A stretch of DNA of 64,000 bases, taken from Phytophthora hibernalis (taxonomy: Eukaryota; Oomycota; Peronosporomycetes; Peronosporales; Peronosporaceae). Below, piece after piece: positions 35,220-48,000 of the stretch. Where the stretch lies: NCBI GenBank assembly GCA_012656075.1, contig JAAKBF010000190.1:186001-250000 (forward strand), written 5' to 3'. Below the pieces are notes generated by a model. It saw only the letters and a list, made by a program, of their open reading frames with translations. It was not told the origin of the DNA and ran no database searches. The position numbers were made by a program, and so were the translations under genes. Within the stretch, counting starts at the first letter, position 1. Every line of letters starts with the position of its first letter.

Positions 35220-37290
35220 ACGAGGTAGCGCATAAGGAGTTAATACAGGGTGTATTGCGTGCTTTCGAATGTGTAGCAGGGGAAGACATTGATAGCTCTA
35301 CATTGAACACTCAGCTCAACCTCCAATTGGAACAGCAAAGATAACCTCGTTACAGAGCACTCAAACACACATCTAAGCGCAGCATCAAACACAAAGCTTA
35401 ATCTCCTTAGGGAACAGCAATGTTAACCTCGAAGCAGAGTTAGCACACCTTGCATTGACAGCAGAGGCGGCTGTTCATTGGCTTGTATACAAACATGCAG
35501 TTAACATATAGCAAATGCACTGGGTTAATAAAGGGTACTTGTGTCTGACGAAGAAAAAAGAAGGAATGTCGAGGGCTGTCGTGCGGCAGCGGCCAGCAGT
35601 TCTCAAATAACCTCATTTTTTAAGGTCGTGCCTACGAATGGACTGCCAGCCAACCACATTTATGAGTAATTACGTGTAAGCGTAAAAACTATCATTTAAA
35701 AACCGATTTTTGGGCCGTGGTCTCATTTGCCAATCTGCCGTGGCAAGAGAGCAGGTCTTCGTAACGTAATATGCATAATAAAAAACGCCGTTTTCTTGGC
35801 CCATAGGCCGTTTCAGACCTTACTATTCAGCCTACGAACGCATCTATACTATCGACTGCTGGGCATAAACATCTTGATTTAGATTATGCACATTTTTATA
35901 CATATTTGTGTGTGACACATAATTAATGGACGGGCTTTGTGTACGTCGGAGGCAGTCGAATGTCGGAGAATTTATGCTATGGCAGAAAAGGGTTCGCAGC
36001 GTCGCTTTTTCAAAATGACACAAGGACCGTCTGACGTCCAATTCCTGGTACTTTTGTGGGAAAGTGGACCAAATGGGATTGGTGAGAACTGAAAATATCG
36101 GTTCAAAACTGTTTACCGAATTAGTTTAAGCTCGGTGCCTTCAATATAGATTGGTTGGTTATTTATCGCCAAAAATTATGATAAACAAACGTTCGTTTAC
36201 TGATGTGTTGATTTTTAAACCAATAGCAACGGGCGATCTGAAGGTGCTCCAACGATAAACGATGAGTTTAAGGGGGATTTAAAAATCATTAAGGACTAAA
36301 TAACTAACCAATTGGTTATAAAAAACGAATTTTCATAATATACTATGTTATACCCTTCAAGGCCTCTGTCAAGTTATAAACCGGTATACCTTGTTGTACC
36401 GGTATAAGTTCGCAGAGGGGTCTGGGGTGCCCTCGTTGCAATTCCTGGTGGACTCTGGATATAAAATCCAGAGAACTGCTCTGCACTCAGAACGACTCAA
36501 TTTGGCCGCAGCACTTGCCAGTACGAGGCGATATTAGCAAGAAACACTTTCAACCTAACATTTGGCCAAATCATTCCAGTACAAATACCACAGTGCTTGA
36601 ATAATTCCCTCACCTTACCTTTTTATGAGTGCCTTTCATTCCACGATTAGCTTAATAGTGGTAGAGTGAGGGATTTCCCTCAGTATTTGATCATCTCTCT
36701 CTAACCCTGGTTCAATTATGCCTACCTGCGAATATATCCCTGTTCATCATACACCTTCATGACCTTGCTAATGATTTTTAATCGGAAGTGCAGACGGCTT
36801 TTGATTTACTCGCCTCGTTCTGCCCAGGGATGGCAAATTCCCAGGGAATATCAGTTTTTACCTGGGACGCCCAGTAGTCGGAATCCTTACATTTCTAATC
36901 CTTTAGTAATACGCTTTGGATATTTCAGCAAAATAATTAAAACCCTGCTATCTTTTATAACCGGATCGATTATTATTTTCTTTGTGGCGGTTGACCCATC
37001 CGCAGAAGATTAGGACAAAACACCTCTTTGATATTATATCACTTATAATCGTATTTTATCTACAGCAAATATGATTTATGCAGACCGTTCGAGAGACATT
37101 TTGGATGTTTTTCTTCGAGCAACACACTACATACCGAGCACCGTATACAGATGCGCACTGCGCACGCGGGTCTCTTAGCGAGACGAGATTGATACCGTTG
37201 GTTTAATGTCAATGCGAGCGATGTGGCCAATTAATTGCGTTGACGGGTTCCGTCTCCGACCTGTACTCGTTACTCGCATCTTGAACCGTG
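35220..37290. other. AT-rich noncoding region, possible LTR remnant
   Basis: No gene is supported in about 2 kb. Around 36,346-36,720 a TGTTATACCC start, two ACCGGTATA copies, a GGATATAAAA TATA-like site and CT-rich ends resemble an LTR promoter, but I found no matching second copy. Bases 36,759-37,013 have a short open frame without a recognisable domain. Confidence 0.3.
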
Positions 37291-37374
37291 CGACGTAGTA
37301 TTAGGGCTGGTGATCGTAGAGCCCTCACCGTTGCCGCACGTCATTGCTGCAGGACATCCACAGGAAGAGGAAAA
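37291..37374 (-). repeat. LTR fragment of Copia element A/C (3' side)
   Basis: About 80 bases here are the reverse complement of 42,977-43,060 with only one or two differences. They lie downstream, on the minus strand, of the Copia RNase H end at 38,149. They are best read as the end of the 3' LTR whose 5' partner sits before the gag gene at 43,394. Confidence 0.6.
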
Positions 37375-38148
37375 CTACGTTGACACCGGAGGTAGCAAGG
37401 GCTTACACCTTACAGGGATTTGAAAAGCTTGGCTCGGCGGAGGTGATTCGAGAAGTGAGCTCTAGTGAGCTGTGCACGCAGCGCACTGTTTCCGCCTAGC
37501 CTACCTTCGCAGCCCGTACGTTATATTAGCAGTGTTTACATCTAACGTACTTGTCTGTACTGTGCTTGCTGTGAGTGTGCACAGCAGCACCCAGGAGTTT
37601 CACCGACAGGGAACATCCAGCACCAGACAGCGTCTGTGCAGCAGCAGGATGAGGCGCAGTAGTTTCGACTCACTGGCAACATCCCGCTCCAGGTAGCGCC
37701 AAAATGCTGTCGCAGCGGCACGTAGGCGCTTCGCTCGCAGGCGATGTTCACCAGCTGGCTGCGCCTGTGGAGCGGTGACTTCTGGGTCGCAGCGACGTCA
37801 GCGCTCTGGGCAACGTTAGCGTCCGTTGCATCGCGTCTGGGTGAGTTCTGGCGGAGGCTGCACGTGATGCAAGCGTCATCCTGCAGTCTTCGGCCCTGGG
37901 CTCGTACGTGCGTACGGTGCAGCGCGCCGGCTTGACACCGCAGCAACGGCTGTATCCCCACTCCCACTCGCTCTCGACGCGCGTCGATGCTGCAAGTGGC
38001 GAGAGACACACCCGCGCACCCATGTTTCCGCTAATCAGTAACAATAGGTCCCGTACCTTCACTCAATCCAGTTGACAGTACACTTGTTGGTCGGCGCAGC
38101 CGTAGAGTAAATAGCAGCATGCTAATCACCATCGTAACAGATTTTTCT

Positions 38149-41040
38149 TCATCCGCATGATGTTGGCTTTTGGTTCCGCGGCGCACCGTGCTCGCTGAGC
38201 ATCTGCAGCCGGGGTCCCTTCGAGAGGCAGAACCTTAAGCGGCGAGCAAAACTAACCAAACTTTCCTTCACGAGAGGCTTCGTCATGATATCCGCGGTGT
38301 TGTCGTTTGTTGGTACGTGTAACGTATTCAACTCGCCTTCTTCAACCATGTGCCGAATGAGATGTTACTTATTGTTGATGTTCTTTGTGTTGGAGTGCTT
38401 GCTAGACTTCTCTGTCAAGTACAGCGCTGCCCGATTGTCACCGCGCAGCAGTGGTGTGGCCGCAGGCCACTTCAGCTCCTCTCACAATCCTACGATACAA
38501 AGTACGTCCATCACGCCCTCATCCATCGCAGTGTCCTCCGCTTCCGAGCTCGACTGGGCATTGACGCCCTGTTTGCGTGAGCCGAAGAAGATAGAATTTT
38601 CATCAAGAAGAGTAACGTAGTCAGAGACAGACTTCGAGACTTCGAGACATCAGGATCATTAGCGTAGTCCGAGTCGGTAAACACCGTAATACTGACATCG
38701 TTGCCATGGATAGCATTCATGTGGAGTGCGTAGTCTCGTGTTTACAGCAGTTAACGCAGCACCTGCTGCCCTTCTCGGAAATGGCTCTCTGGGTAGCATA
38801 ACAGGTGCTTCCCGAGGTGTCGCACAGCATGCGCGATATCTGCCAGACACGAGATAATGCAATCCTCCAACCAATTCACGGTACGGCATATCAGCGAGCG
38901 CTGCTAGCTTCTTCAACTTTGCCCTGGATTCACTCATAGCTTGTGGTGTCCAACAGCCGTAGGAATTAGCGAGACGAAACTTTCGTAAAAGCTTGTGAAT
39001 ATGATATCGTTGATTGTAAATCACTTGGTTGTTTGCTGCATCCAACGTGATCTCGATCTCAAGCAGGTATTCCACTTCGCACGTGATGGTCAAAGTGAGC
39101 TTAGCTTCAAGTTGCGCTGCAACTTTGGAACACAACGCAGTTGGTCCCATAAGCAGTAGGTCGTCGACAAAGACGGTCAGTAGCATGACTACCTCGCCGC
39201 CCTTGTACTTCGCGTAGAGACCGTAGTCGCTATCAAGTCTTGTGAATCCTAGGCTGACTAAAAAGACGTGCAATGTCTTGTTCCACACTGCCGGGGCTTG
39301 CTTTAACCCGTACAGAGACTACATGAGCTGGCAGACCAGCTGGCCACCAGGTAATCCTTCCGTAGAACCAACAGGAATCTCGATAAAGATGATATCTTCC
39401 AGTAGTCTATACAGGAAAGCGGTCTTTACGTCATACTGCCTGACGTCCCATCCGCGCTTCCAAGCGTACAGAATCGCAGCTTCGATCGTCTCGAAGCGAA
39501 TCACCGGTGAGTATGTCTCCAGGTAATCTACGCCGAAGTGCTCCTTCAATCCATGAATGACGGGGCAGGCTTTGAACCGCTTCACGCGTCCTTGTGCATC
39601 GCGCTTGTCCGTGTACCACCACTTGTTTGTGATGACAGTCTGATGCTTTGCTTTTTGCTCTTACGACTAACTTCCAGGTCCCGTGTTTGCGCAGTGACGC
39701 CAACTCCTCCTGCATGGCGGCTTCCCACTCCGGCCAGTGGTTGCTCTTCTTCGCCTGCTTGTTAGTGGTCGGGATAGGAATGTCTTGGTTCGTGTCGATG
39801 ACTGACCCAACGATGTACTCCTTCAGATGAGCTGGCACCTTCCTCGAGAGGCGAGTGCGGCTATCGCAGTGCCCTGCAGCAGTAGGTATCTCCTTCGGAG
39901 GTTCGTACAAGCTATCATTAGCACTGTTCTTTCACAACTGGCGCTTGTGTTTTCTCGTCTTCAACTGTTCAGCTGGGCGATGCGGGCAGCTTGCCTCCAC
40001 ATTAGTTGATGGCTTTACCAACTGCTGAACAGGTACGTCAGACTCTCCACTTGCTCGTGACTGGTTACTAACTCAGGTTTGCTGCCGAGTGGTACATGCT
40101 TCGGCAAGACGGACGAGACGGACGACCTCGGCGGATCTCCGGCTTCAGGAAACAGACGGTCTTCAAGTGAACTCGCGATCGGCACTACAGGGAACTCCAC
40201 GGGTAAGTCTGCATCCCCATGCCTGTAGATGTTCAGAAGTAGCGGGCGTACGTAGGCTTGAGAAGCAGTAAATCGTTCATAGCTGAACACGTTCCCACTT
40301 CGTTTGTGCGTGATAGTCCTGTCTTCAGATCTAACAGCTTGTAGCCTTTCGTATCTGTAGAGTAGCTCAGCAGTAGTGCAAACTCGGCGCGTGGGTCGAG
40401 CTTGTCTCGCGTTGTCGTCCTACATGGGCATGCACAAAAAACCAGGTCCGCAGGTACCATAGGGTAGGTTTCTTCTTGTAGAGCGCCTCGTGTGGCGTTT
40501 GGCCTGACAGCGCAGCCGCCAACAGCTTGTTCACCGTGTCCACGACGTGAAGGAGGGCTTCTCCCCACAGCAAATTCGTCTGGCTAGTTGCATGTAATAC
40601 AGCACGAAGTCGTGGCAGCATGCGTCCATTTGCTCTCTCCACAATGCCATTCTCTTCTGGCGTATACGCGTTTGGGTACTGCATAGTGATTCGCTGTCCT
40701 TCGCAGAAGGTGCGTAACTTGATGCTCTGGGACTCGCCACCTTGATCTGAATGCAGGATCACTACCTTGTGCTTGTTCCGCAGGTACTTCGTGTTCAGGC
40801 GCAAGATCAGCGTCTGCAACCTGTCCGCTGCGTCACTCTTATTCCGCAGTAGGTAGAACCACTTAAAACGCGTAGCTTCGTCAACTACTAGCATAAACAT
40901 CGTTTCCCCGTAATTGTGTCTTGATTAATGGAACACAGGTCCACGGAAAGCTTCTCTAACGGGTTCCGACGACAGGCTTGTAGGACATGCGCTTTAGCTT
41001 AGCGAATAAGGTGGGTACACAGTCGTCGTAGGCAGAAAGT
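38149..41040 (-). mobile_element. Copia pol part A: integrase, reverse transcriptase, RNase H
   Basis: Read on the minus strand from 41,040 down. AYDDCVP and KLKRMSYK end a Gag_pre-integrase zinc motif near 41,020-40,985. The integrase core follows (VVDEATRFKWFYLL, HSDQGGES, EENGIVERANGRML). Reverse transcriptase follows (KACPVIHGLKEHFGVDYLET, DVKTAFLY, and the active-site VFVDDLLL near 39,170). RNase H ends with NTADIMTKPL at about 38,280, and the frame closes at 38,149. Frame breaks are frequent. The 5' part (gag, protease) is absent on this strand; its partner is the plus-strand piece ending at 45,053. The 38,148-37,375 stretch is then the 3' LTR and untranslated region. Confidence 0.8.
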
Positions 41041-41440
41041 GACTTCAGATTCACTTACTTGGAAAAGTTCAAGACAAAGTACAGCGAGTCTCCATACAGC
41101 ACAGTCAGAATTAATAGCTGCTAGTGAAGGGATTAAAGAGAGTGAATTGTTATGGATATTACTGGAGGAACTGGGATTTAAGCAAACTCAGCCGATAGTA
41201 TGTTGGTGTGATAATAAGGGAGCGATTAGCATAATCAAAGATCCAGCTAATCATACATCAACGAAACACGTTGATATTAAAGGACTATACGCTAGGGAAG
41301 TTCATAGTGAGGGAAGAATAGGTATCATACTGCAAAACGAATGATATGATAGCGGATTCCCTCACGAAGGCACTACCTCAAAATCAATTTGAGAAACTCA
41401 GGAATCTCATGGGTGTAAATCATTTGAATTTAACTTGACC
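41040..41440 (+). mobile_element. Copia part B: C-terminal half of RNase H
   Basis: The plus-strand reading DSLTWKSSRQSTASLHTAQS, then SELIAASEGIKESELLWILL, CDNKGAISIIKDPANHTSTK and, after a slip, MIADSLTKALPQNQFEKL, is the second half of a Copia RNase H. It has no first half on this strand. The missing half ends at 45,054 on the minus strand (GYVSIM). Downstream at 42,806 lies an LTR of matching family. Confidence 0.8.
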
Positions 41441-42207
41441 TCAATTGGAATAGGGCACTAGGTGTCACGGCTACAACCCGCACAATAAATTAAATGATAT
41501 CTTTGAAGCTGAATGAAGCCATATGGCTATCCATTTCAAGTTGAAGTGGAAGATACCGTTCAAGTTGAAGTATAAGGACGAGGTTCAAAGTACAAGGACA
41601 CGCGCAAGTTGAAGTGAAAGATAGATCTAAAGTTGAAGTGGATTGAGGACGAGACTTGTGAGTTTAAAGGCAAACAAAAAGACGTAACGTTATCGTATTA
41701 GTTAACTCCCAGTTGCGTAAAAGTTAAAGGTCAAAGATTAGACAACGACACTCCATGATAACATGGAGCAAGCACAGCCAGAGCCCTCGTTGACCGCAGC
41801 CGAGGTTAATACGGCGAATTGGAACTGTGCCACGCGCGCACCCCGCCCTCTGGATGGTGATGCGACAGGATTTCTCCTGGTTTTTAAGCCGTGTTTGTCG
41901 TACCCCCCAAGGGTTTGAAAGCGACCATAGGCGCTTAATCGAACCAGAACTTGTGAGTGCAAATTTGAGAGTGAATGAGCTGGTAGCAATTGCTGCTAGC
42001 AAATGCACAAAAGAGAGAGGCACTAAGAGGCAGAAGCCATATGGAATTCGGAAATCATAATGAATAAGGTTTCTGATGGGGCACAAATTTGAGCAGTGTC
42101 AAATACATGGAATAGGTCGAAGTAATGAGCTGTCACAAAATTTGAGTGGTGCAAACTAAAATAGGAGCCACGAAATTTGGATCGCCTGAGTCTGGAAAAG
42201 ACGCGAC
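41441..42207. other. Copia 3' untranslated sequence with short degenerate repeats
   Basis: The phrase AAGTTGAAGTG or a close variant recurs about five times between 41,535 and 41,645. No coding frame is supported. It lies between the RNase H end and the 3' LTR of the same element and is interrupted by the MITE at 42,208. Confidence 0.5.
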
Positions 42208-42566
42208 TAGGCTTGGGTAATCGACCCGATCGGATCGATCGGAATGTACCGTCTGATGGATCCGTTTGGATCGGTTCTGAGTCGACCAGTTTCGACTCGA
42301 TTCGATCGATCGGTCGATCAGATCCGATCGGACGAATTATAAGGTTTTAGGAGAAATGTGACCTAACCCGATACAACTTCTCATCATCATTCGGAAGAAT
42401 GCAGTTCTGACAGGATCCCTCCTGGAAGACCATTGGCCTAAATTAATTACGTTGATCGATCGATTGGATCCGATCGAGACGGATCAAATCGAAATTGATC
42501 GATTGATAAGCTGATCGGATCCAATCAGGTCGATCGATCGGATCGCTTTTATTTTACCCATCCCTA
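42208..42566. mobile_element. hAT-type MITE, GATC-rich, 359 bases
   Basis: Ends are TAGGCTTGGGTAA (42,208 on) and TTACCCATCCCTA (to 42,566), imperfect terminal inverted repeats of the TAGGGATGGG type seen in hAT elements. The flanks GACGCGAC (42,200-42,207) and GTCGCGAC (42,567-42,574) match at 7 of 8 bases, as an 8-base target duplication. Inside both ends are dense GATC/CGATCG clusters (about 42,222-42,335 and 42,452-42,550) that can fold back on each other. There is no coding capacity. Confidence 0.8.
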
Positions 42567-42805
42567 GTCGCGACGCGAAAGGTCGCATGCTATTTGTGAA
42601 GAGTCGCATCTTGATTTAGGATAAGCCAATACATATGCGATCAAGAATAGGATTTGAGGATGTGCTTACAGTAAGAGCCACAGCATTTGGTCGGAAAGGA
42701 GCGACACGAAAGGTCGTATGGTATAGTGGAATTATCACAAAATAGGACGACATTTCAAATGTGATTATTGAAAGGATAGGAGATCTGCTTGAACTTTAGT
42801 GGGAG

Positions 42806-42983
42806 TGTTAAGAGGCTATATGATTGGCTGAATATACACACATATATATCCAATAGGAAAAGCATAATACATCTTACTTCATAAGAATACTTACTAAGTA
42901 AGACACAATTTGCCGAGGGATGTTAAGTGGAGAGGAGGACGCGTGGCATAATGCCCACCTTGAACGTCCTCCTCACTTTTCCT
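42806..42983 (+). repeat. 3' LTR of Copia element D/B, truncated
   Basis: It begins TGTTAAGAGGCTATATG right after a purine tract (GTGGGAG), as a 3' LTR should. About 173 bases match the reverse complement of 49,269-49,090. It ends abruptly at about 42,980, where another LTR sequence starts. Bases 42,567-42,805 between the MITE and this LTR are noncoding, with GCGAAAGGTCGCATG-like short repeats. Confidence 0.8.
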
Positions 42984-43060
42984 CTTCCTGTGGATGTCCT
43001 GCAGCAATGACGTGCGGCAACGGTGAGGGCTCTACGATCACCAGCCCTAATACTATGTCG
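42977..43060 (+). repeat. 5' LTR end of Copia element C/A
   Basis: This 80-base block is repeated in inverted orientation at 37,291-37,374 and is followed directly by a primer binding site. It is therefore the 3' end of the 5' LTR of the element whose gag begins at 43,394. Bases 43,075-43,393 are the untranslated leader. Confidence 0.65.
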
Positions 43061-43062
43061 GA

Positions 43063-43074
43063 GGTTATGAGCCC
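43063..43074 (+). other. Primer binding site for initiator-tRNA-Met fragment
   Basis: GGTTATGAGCCC is the exact complement of the near-universal initiator tRNA-Met anticodon arm (GGGCUCAUAACC). Copia-type elements are known to prime from the half-tRNA at this place. It lies two bases after the LTR block, so it fixes the LTR edge. Confidence 0.75.
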
Positions 43075-43393
43075 AAACCCTACTCATACACCCAATCAGA
43101 TGACAGCGTCAGAAAGAGACGATCCTGTGATTGGCTGTGACCAGCCGGCATCACAGATCGACGTTGCAGAAGGTCAAGATCTCCTATTGGCGGTAAATCG
43201 GGCTGTCGCCAGCGGCACAGCCCAGAAGCCCACAGAATCTTTTCGCCCCCGGAGCGGCTGCAGACGTACGGAGATCGGTCGCGTTCGACTCCACTGCAGC
43301 GCCCGCGTAAGCTCGTCTACGGCCACCTATCAAACACACGTACCTGCTAGTGCTGTGAGATCTGCCAGCGCGCAGATCACCGAAGGCCAAGGA

Positions 43394-45053
43394 TGGAGAC
43401 AGTGACGCAGTTGGCCGGAATCTCTCCCAGCCGGCGGACTACCCAACGTGGCGTATGGGCCGGGCTCTGCCTGTCCCTCCTCGAGCAGCTCATGCAGGGT
43501 AAGGAGCCGTACGACGACAGAATGACCCCGGCTCAGAAGAACTGCTAGGATGTGCGCCGTCGCAAGGACTGCTAGTTTCCTGTATTTCTGATGAAGTTCT
43601 ACTACGTTGTGTTTGCGGTGGACCCCATACTGCTTTGGGATCGCATCTACCAAGACTTCGGCCACGGTCCAGGCGTCAGCACGGACATGGTGCTGGCGGA
43701 ACTGTACGCGCGGAAGCCCCAAGAGGAAGAGCCGGTAGAGTCGTACATCAACGACCTACTCCGGATGCAGCGCATCCTGGCCGAGAACAACGACCCCATT
43801 ACGGATTGTCGCGTGGCTAGGCTCATGCTGACCAACGCCATGAATGTCTATCCAAAGATTACCGATGATGTGACACGCCGTGGCATCCAGCCACTATCTA
43901 CGCGTCGCGTTTAGAGCTAATTTATGCGGACATGACTGCTCGTGCCCACGAGCAACATGGCGGTGCGTCAAGCGGCGGACGAGGTCTCTCCAGCGGAAGG
44001 CCTCCACTGCAATCGAATTTCACTCAGCAGGGTGCGAAAGGCAAGGAGCCACGCCAGTGTGGTGGCAAGTACGGTGGCAACTGTAGTCGCTCCCAGTCCA
44101 GTACGTCATCGACGAGTTCCCGTGCGTCTGACATGGCGAAGAAAAAGCGCAGAACTCATGCTGCAAGGTGTGCGGATTGAAAGGACATTGGAAGGGCGAC
44201 AAGGAATGCAGTGGACGTTCCCAGCAAGCAGCTGGAACTGAAGAACGTGGAGACAACCGGATGCAGTCTTTCTTTGGTGGTGTCTTCACACGCAATCAAC
44301 GCGGTGCTGCGCACCAGCCACCATTGCCAGTGGTGGGCTTTACGTTTGATCAAGTGCGTTCGGTATTGGGAAAACAAGCGGCGACACAATTGCCAGACGG
44401 AGTACTATTCAGTCCGAATCCGCCGCTGGCTGCAGCGCAGTCAGAGCAGTATTCGTCGACATCGACGCCACCACGATCACCTACACGCTCAGTTGGGGAT
44501 TAATGGGAATGGTACGCTACGATCATGACGACAACCATCTACCAAGCTTGGCGCCGGACGAGATGGAGTGGTTGTTGGATAGCGGATCGCAAGGAAACTT
44601 GTGTGGTGACCTGTCATGCTTCTCATACGTTGAGCATGCGAACTCCGGAGCTGAAGATGGCCTTGGGCCAAACTGAATCTTTGGAAGCGAATTGCAGTGT
44701 AGTCATGTGAGTGCTGAACGAGATCACGGGCCAGTGGGAGCCCCGCCGATTGGACGACGTTCACTATTCGCCGAACGCCCATGTGAATCTGATTAGCCTT
44801 GGCTATATGCAAGCCTGCAGCTTTGTAGTCAAGTTCAGCGACGACCACCGCACTGCATGGCTGGTGAAGGACAAGATCAAGTTGCGCTTGTGATCGCTAC
44901 GACAAGTGGTACCGCCTAAGAACGAAGCAGTCACTCCGGCTAGTTGCTGCCGCAAGAATGTGGTGGGGTTGTTGCACCACCGCCTCGGGTACGTGAACAT
45001 GAAAACCATTCGTGAGTTGGCTGCGAGTAAGGTCGAGTTCGGTACACGCTTCC
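43394..45053 (+). mobile_element. Copia part C: gag, protease, start of integrase
   Basis: Plus-strand gag begins METVTQLAGISPSRRTTQRG at 43,394. Gag helices follow (WDRIYQDFGHGPGV, EEEPVESYINDLLRMQRILA), then a zinc knuckle (CKVCGLKGHWKGDKEC, near 44,160-44,208), the protease active site MEWLLDSGSQGN (near 44,560) and the Gag_pre-integrase start (LLHHRLGYVNMKTIRELAAS). Several one-base frame breaks are present. Homology ends at about 45,053 in KVEFGTRFR. The next expected part of the zinc motif is at 41,040 on the minus strand. Confidence 0.8.
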
Positions 45054-48000
45054 GCCATAATACTTACATACCCAGTAACTGACTTTCTCTTTTCATTAGC
45101 ATTCGCGAAGCTCGCGTCTGTGTACAGTTCATATATCACCTCTTTACTCTTCCCGTCAAATACGAGACCGTACATCGACGTTCCTTTCAGATACTTTAGT
45201 ACTCTCTGGGCAGCCTTATGATGGCTCTTATTGTAGCATGACAGAAACTTACTCAATTCTCTGACAGCATTCGCTATATCAGGGCGTGTACCTCTCACAC
45301 GATACATCAGTGACCCCACTAATCCTCTATAATCGAATTGTTGAGCTGCTATTTGTTCCGGATTTTATTTATCCTCTTTCTCAAGGACCACACTTTTGGC
45401 TTGGGAGTTGGATCTGTATTAGTCCATAATATATTTATCCTGTGACATACTAGAATCCTATTGGCCCGGTCACGCTTAATCTCCATCTTTAAGAGATAGT
45501 GGATATCACCAAGATCTTTCATAGTATATCTCGAAGCCAGTTTAGCCTTCACCTTTTGCATCAGTTTCATATCACTCGCAGCAATAGTATTATCATCCAC
45601 GTAAACGCAAAATAAGTACTACATGCATTACTCCATTTACCTCCCACTTTTGTCGGTACAAACAGTACTCCTTTTGCATCGACAAAACCCTATGCTTACC
45701 AAGAACTTATTTAAAAGCGCATACCAAATACACGGAGCCTGGTTGAGCCCCTATAAACTCTTTTTCAGTTTGCAAACGCGGGACGCGTCACCATGCCTAA
45801 AACCGTGTGGTTGTTGCATGTAAATTTCCTCAAATAGTGACCCATTAAGAAACGCAGTAGACACATCCATTTGGTGGACATAAAAATCCTTTATAGTTGC
45901 TATTGCCAGTAGTAGTCTCAATGATTCATACCGAGCTACCGGAGAAAAATCCCATCGAAATCGACCCCGTGGATTTGTGTATTTCCTCTTACAACTAGTC
46001 TTGCTTTAAACCTGTCAACCGTTCCATCTGGGTTGTTTTTCACATCAAATACCTAGTGACACCCTAATATTTTGCGTCCTTTCGGTAAATGTACTATTTC
46101 CCATGAATCATTGGCGACTAGTGCCTGATATTCAGTTTGTAAAGCAGTCTCCCACTGTAAGGCATGCGGCCCTTGTCATGCTTCTTTTATTGACTTTGGA
46201 ATTGGTTTCACTTTTATGCTGGTTGTGACAGCGTTAATTGATACGATATAGTCACTGAGACGGGAGTTTGGTTGCCGTTTGCAGCGACTACGTGGAATAG
46301 GTGGAACAGAAACCTGTTGTTCCGTGGCTCCCACTGTTTCTGTACTTATCACAGCCTGCTGATGTGCATTTTCGCCTCTTTGTTGCATTTCAGGTACGTT
46401 TGGCTTCGTAGCTCTTTTCCTTTTCACTAATTCACAATTTTCTATTAAATTTGTTTGTCAACTTCAATATTTCCGGAAGGGAATGACCGTGAGATCATCC
46501 CATTTGTGTATGTTGTTCCAAAATTTACATCTCGAGCAATGAGATACCTGTTTCCTTTTACCTCCAGTAATCGATACCCTTTGTAGCTATCGGAAAGACC
46601 GAGGAGTTTGCACTCTATAGATCTCTCACTTAACTTTGGATTGGCTGGTTTGGATTTTGGAACATGGGCATAGCATGTACTACCCCAGATTCTGAGTTTT
46701 ATTCCTGTTGGTTTAGTACCAAATAAGGCTTCGTATGGACACTTACCTTTAAGTCGTGCATATTATTTACCACAGTCATATACTTTAGTGCCTCAGGCCA
46801 CCATTTTGCTGCCATACCCGATCCTATCAGAGCACATCGGACTTTGCCCATTATTGTCTGGTGCGCTCTTTCAGCAGAGCCATTTTCTTCTTGGGACTCT
46901 ACATTTGACTGCTGATATACAAGGCCATTCCTTTCACAGTAGTTTCTTAAAATTTTGTGGCCAAATTCAGTACCTCCATCTGTCCTTATTCGTTTTAAGG
47001 TATATGGAAATTGTTTTTCCAATTGCTTTATAAGGGGTTTTACTATAGTCCCAACCTATTTTAGTGACTTCATTACGAAGTACCACTTATAAGCCGTGGC
47101 GTCATCTACTACTGCTAGTGCATACCTGTATCCAGTTGTATTATACAGACCTTGATGTCTTAATTTCCCCACTGAGTCCATGTGATGTGTGTGCAAAGGA
47201 GTAGATACATTTTCTTCAATCATATTCTTATACGACATCCGTCGTGATTTTGCCATTTCGCATGAACGAAAAAGAAGGGTACATTTTCCATTTCCTTTCG
47301 TGATAATTGCGGCGCATCGTTGATAACCCTTCCAGCAAGGATGCCCATCAACCTGCCTCTCCCAACATGACCTAGTCTCAAGTGCCATTCCTGAAACGTT
47401 TTCTGGACATTTACCTTAGTACTACTACTTACTGATAGTACTTTGGAGTTGAGGTTCAACTGTCTACTAGGGATGTAATACACCTCTTCAATCGCTACCG
47501 CAGCAAAATGAACCGGTTATTCCTATCCAGAAAGTATAAGTATTCCCCGTTTTGGCCTGAATATGATGATATCCTTGTGTTGCGAGGTAATACGCACTGA
47601 GCAAATTGCTACCGCACTCTTTGTCGAAGGCAACATTTTGTATTGAGATATCACTATAGTATCCTCAAGGCCTGACGATACTAAATCTCACTGTTCCTTG
47701 TAACTTGGTTGACGATGTGCCTCCGTTGCCATACTCGAAAGTGTGTGTTTGTCCCTTGCCTAGCTGACTGAACCACCCCCTATCCGAGCTTATAGCATGT
47801 CCAGCCCCTGTATCAACCACCCACAATTGGTCAGTCACATTTAATGTCTTCAAACTAGAAAGATATCCCGAATATCTTTTGCGTACCTCATCGTCAATCT
47901 CCATCAGTCCCATTGACTCCTCACGTTCGCTCCCATCACTCACCGGAACATGTTCCTGGAATTCGAACTCATCCGCATCTTCAATCGCCTTTACCAATTA

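Noticed and set aside
36346..36720. Solo LTR
   Set aside because: It has a TATA-like site and a TGTTA start, but no second copy, no clear end and no target duplication were found.
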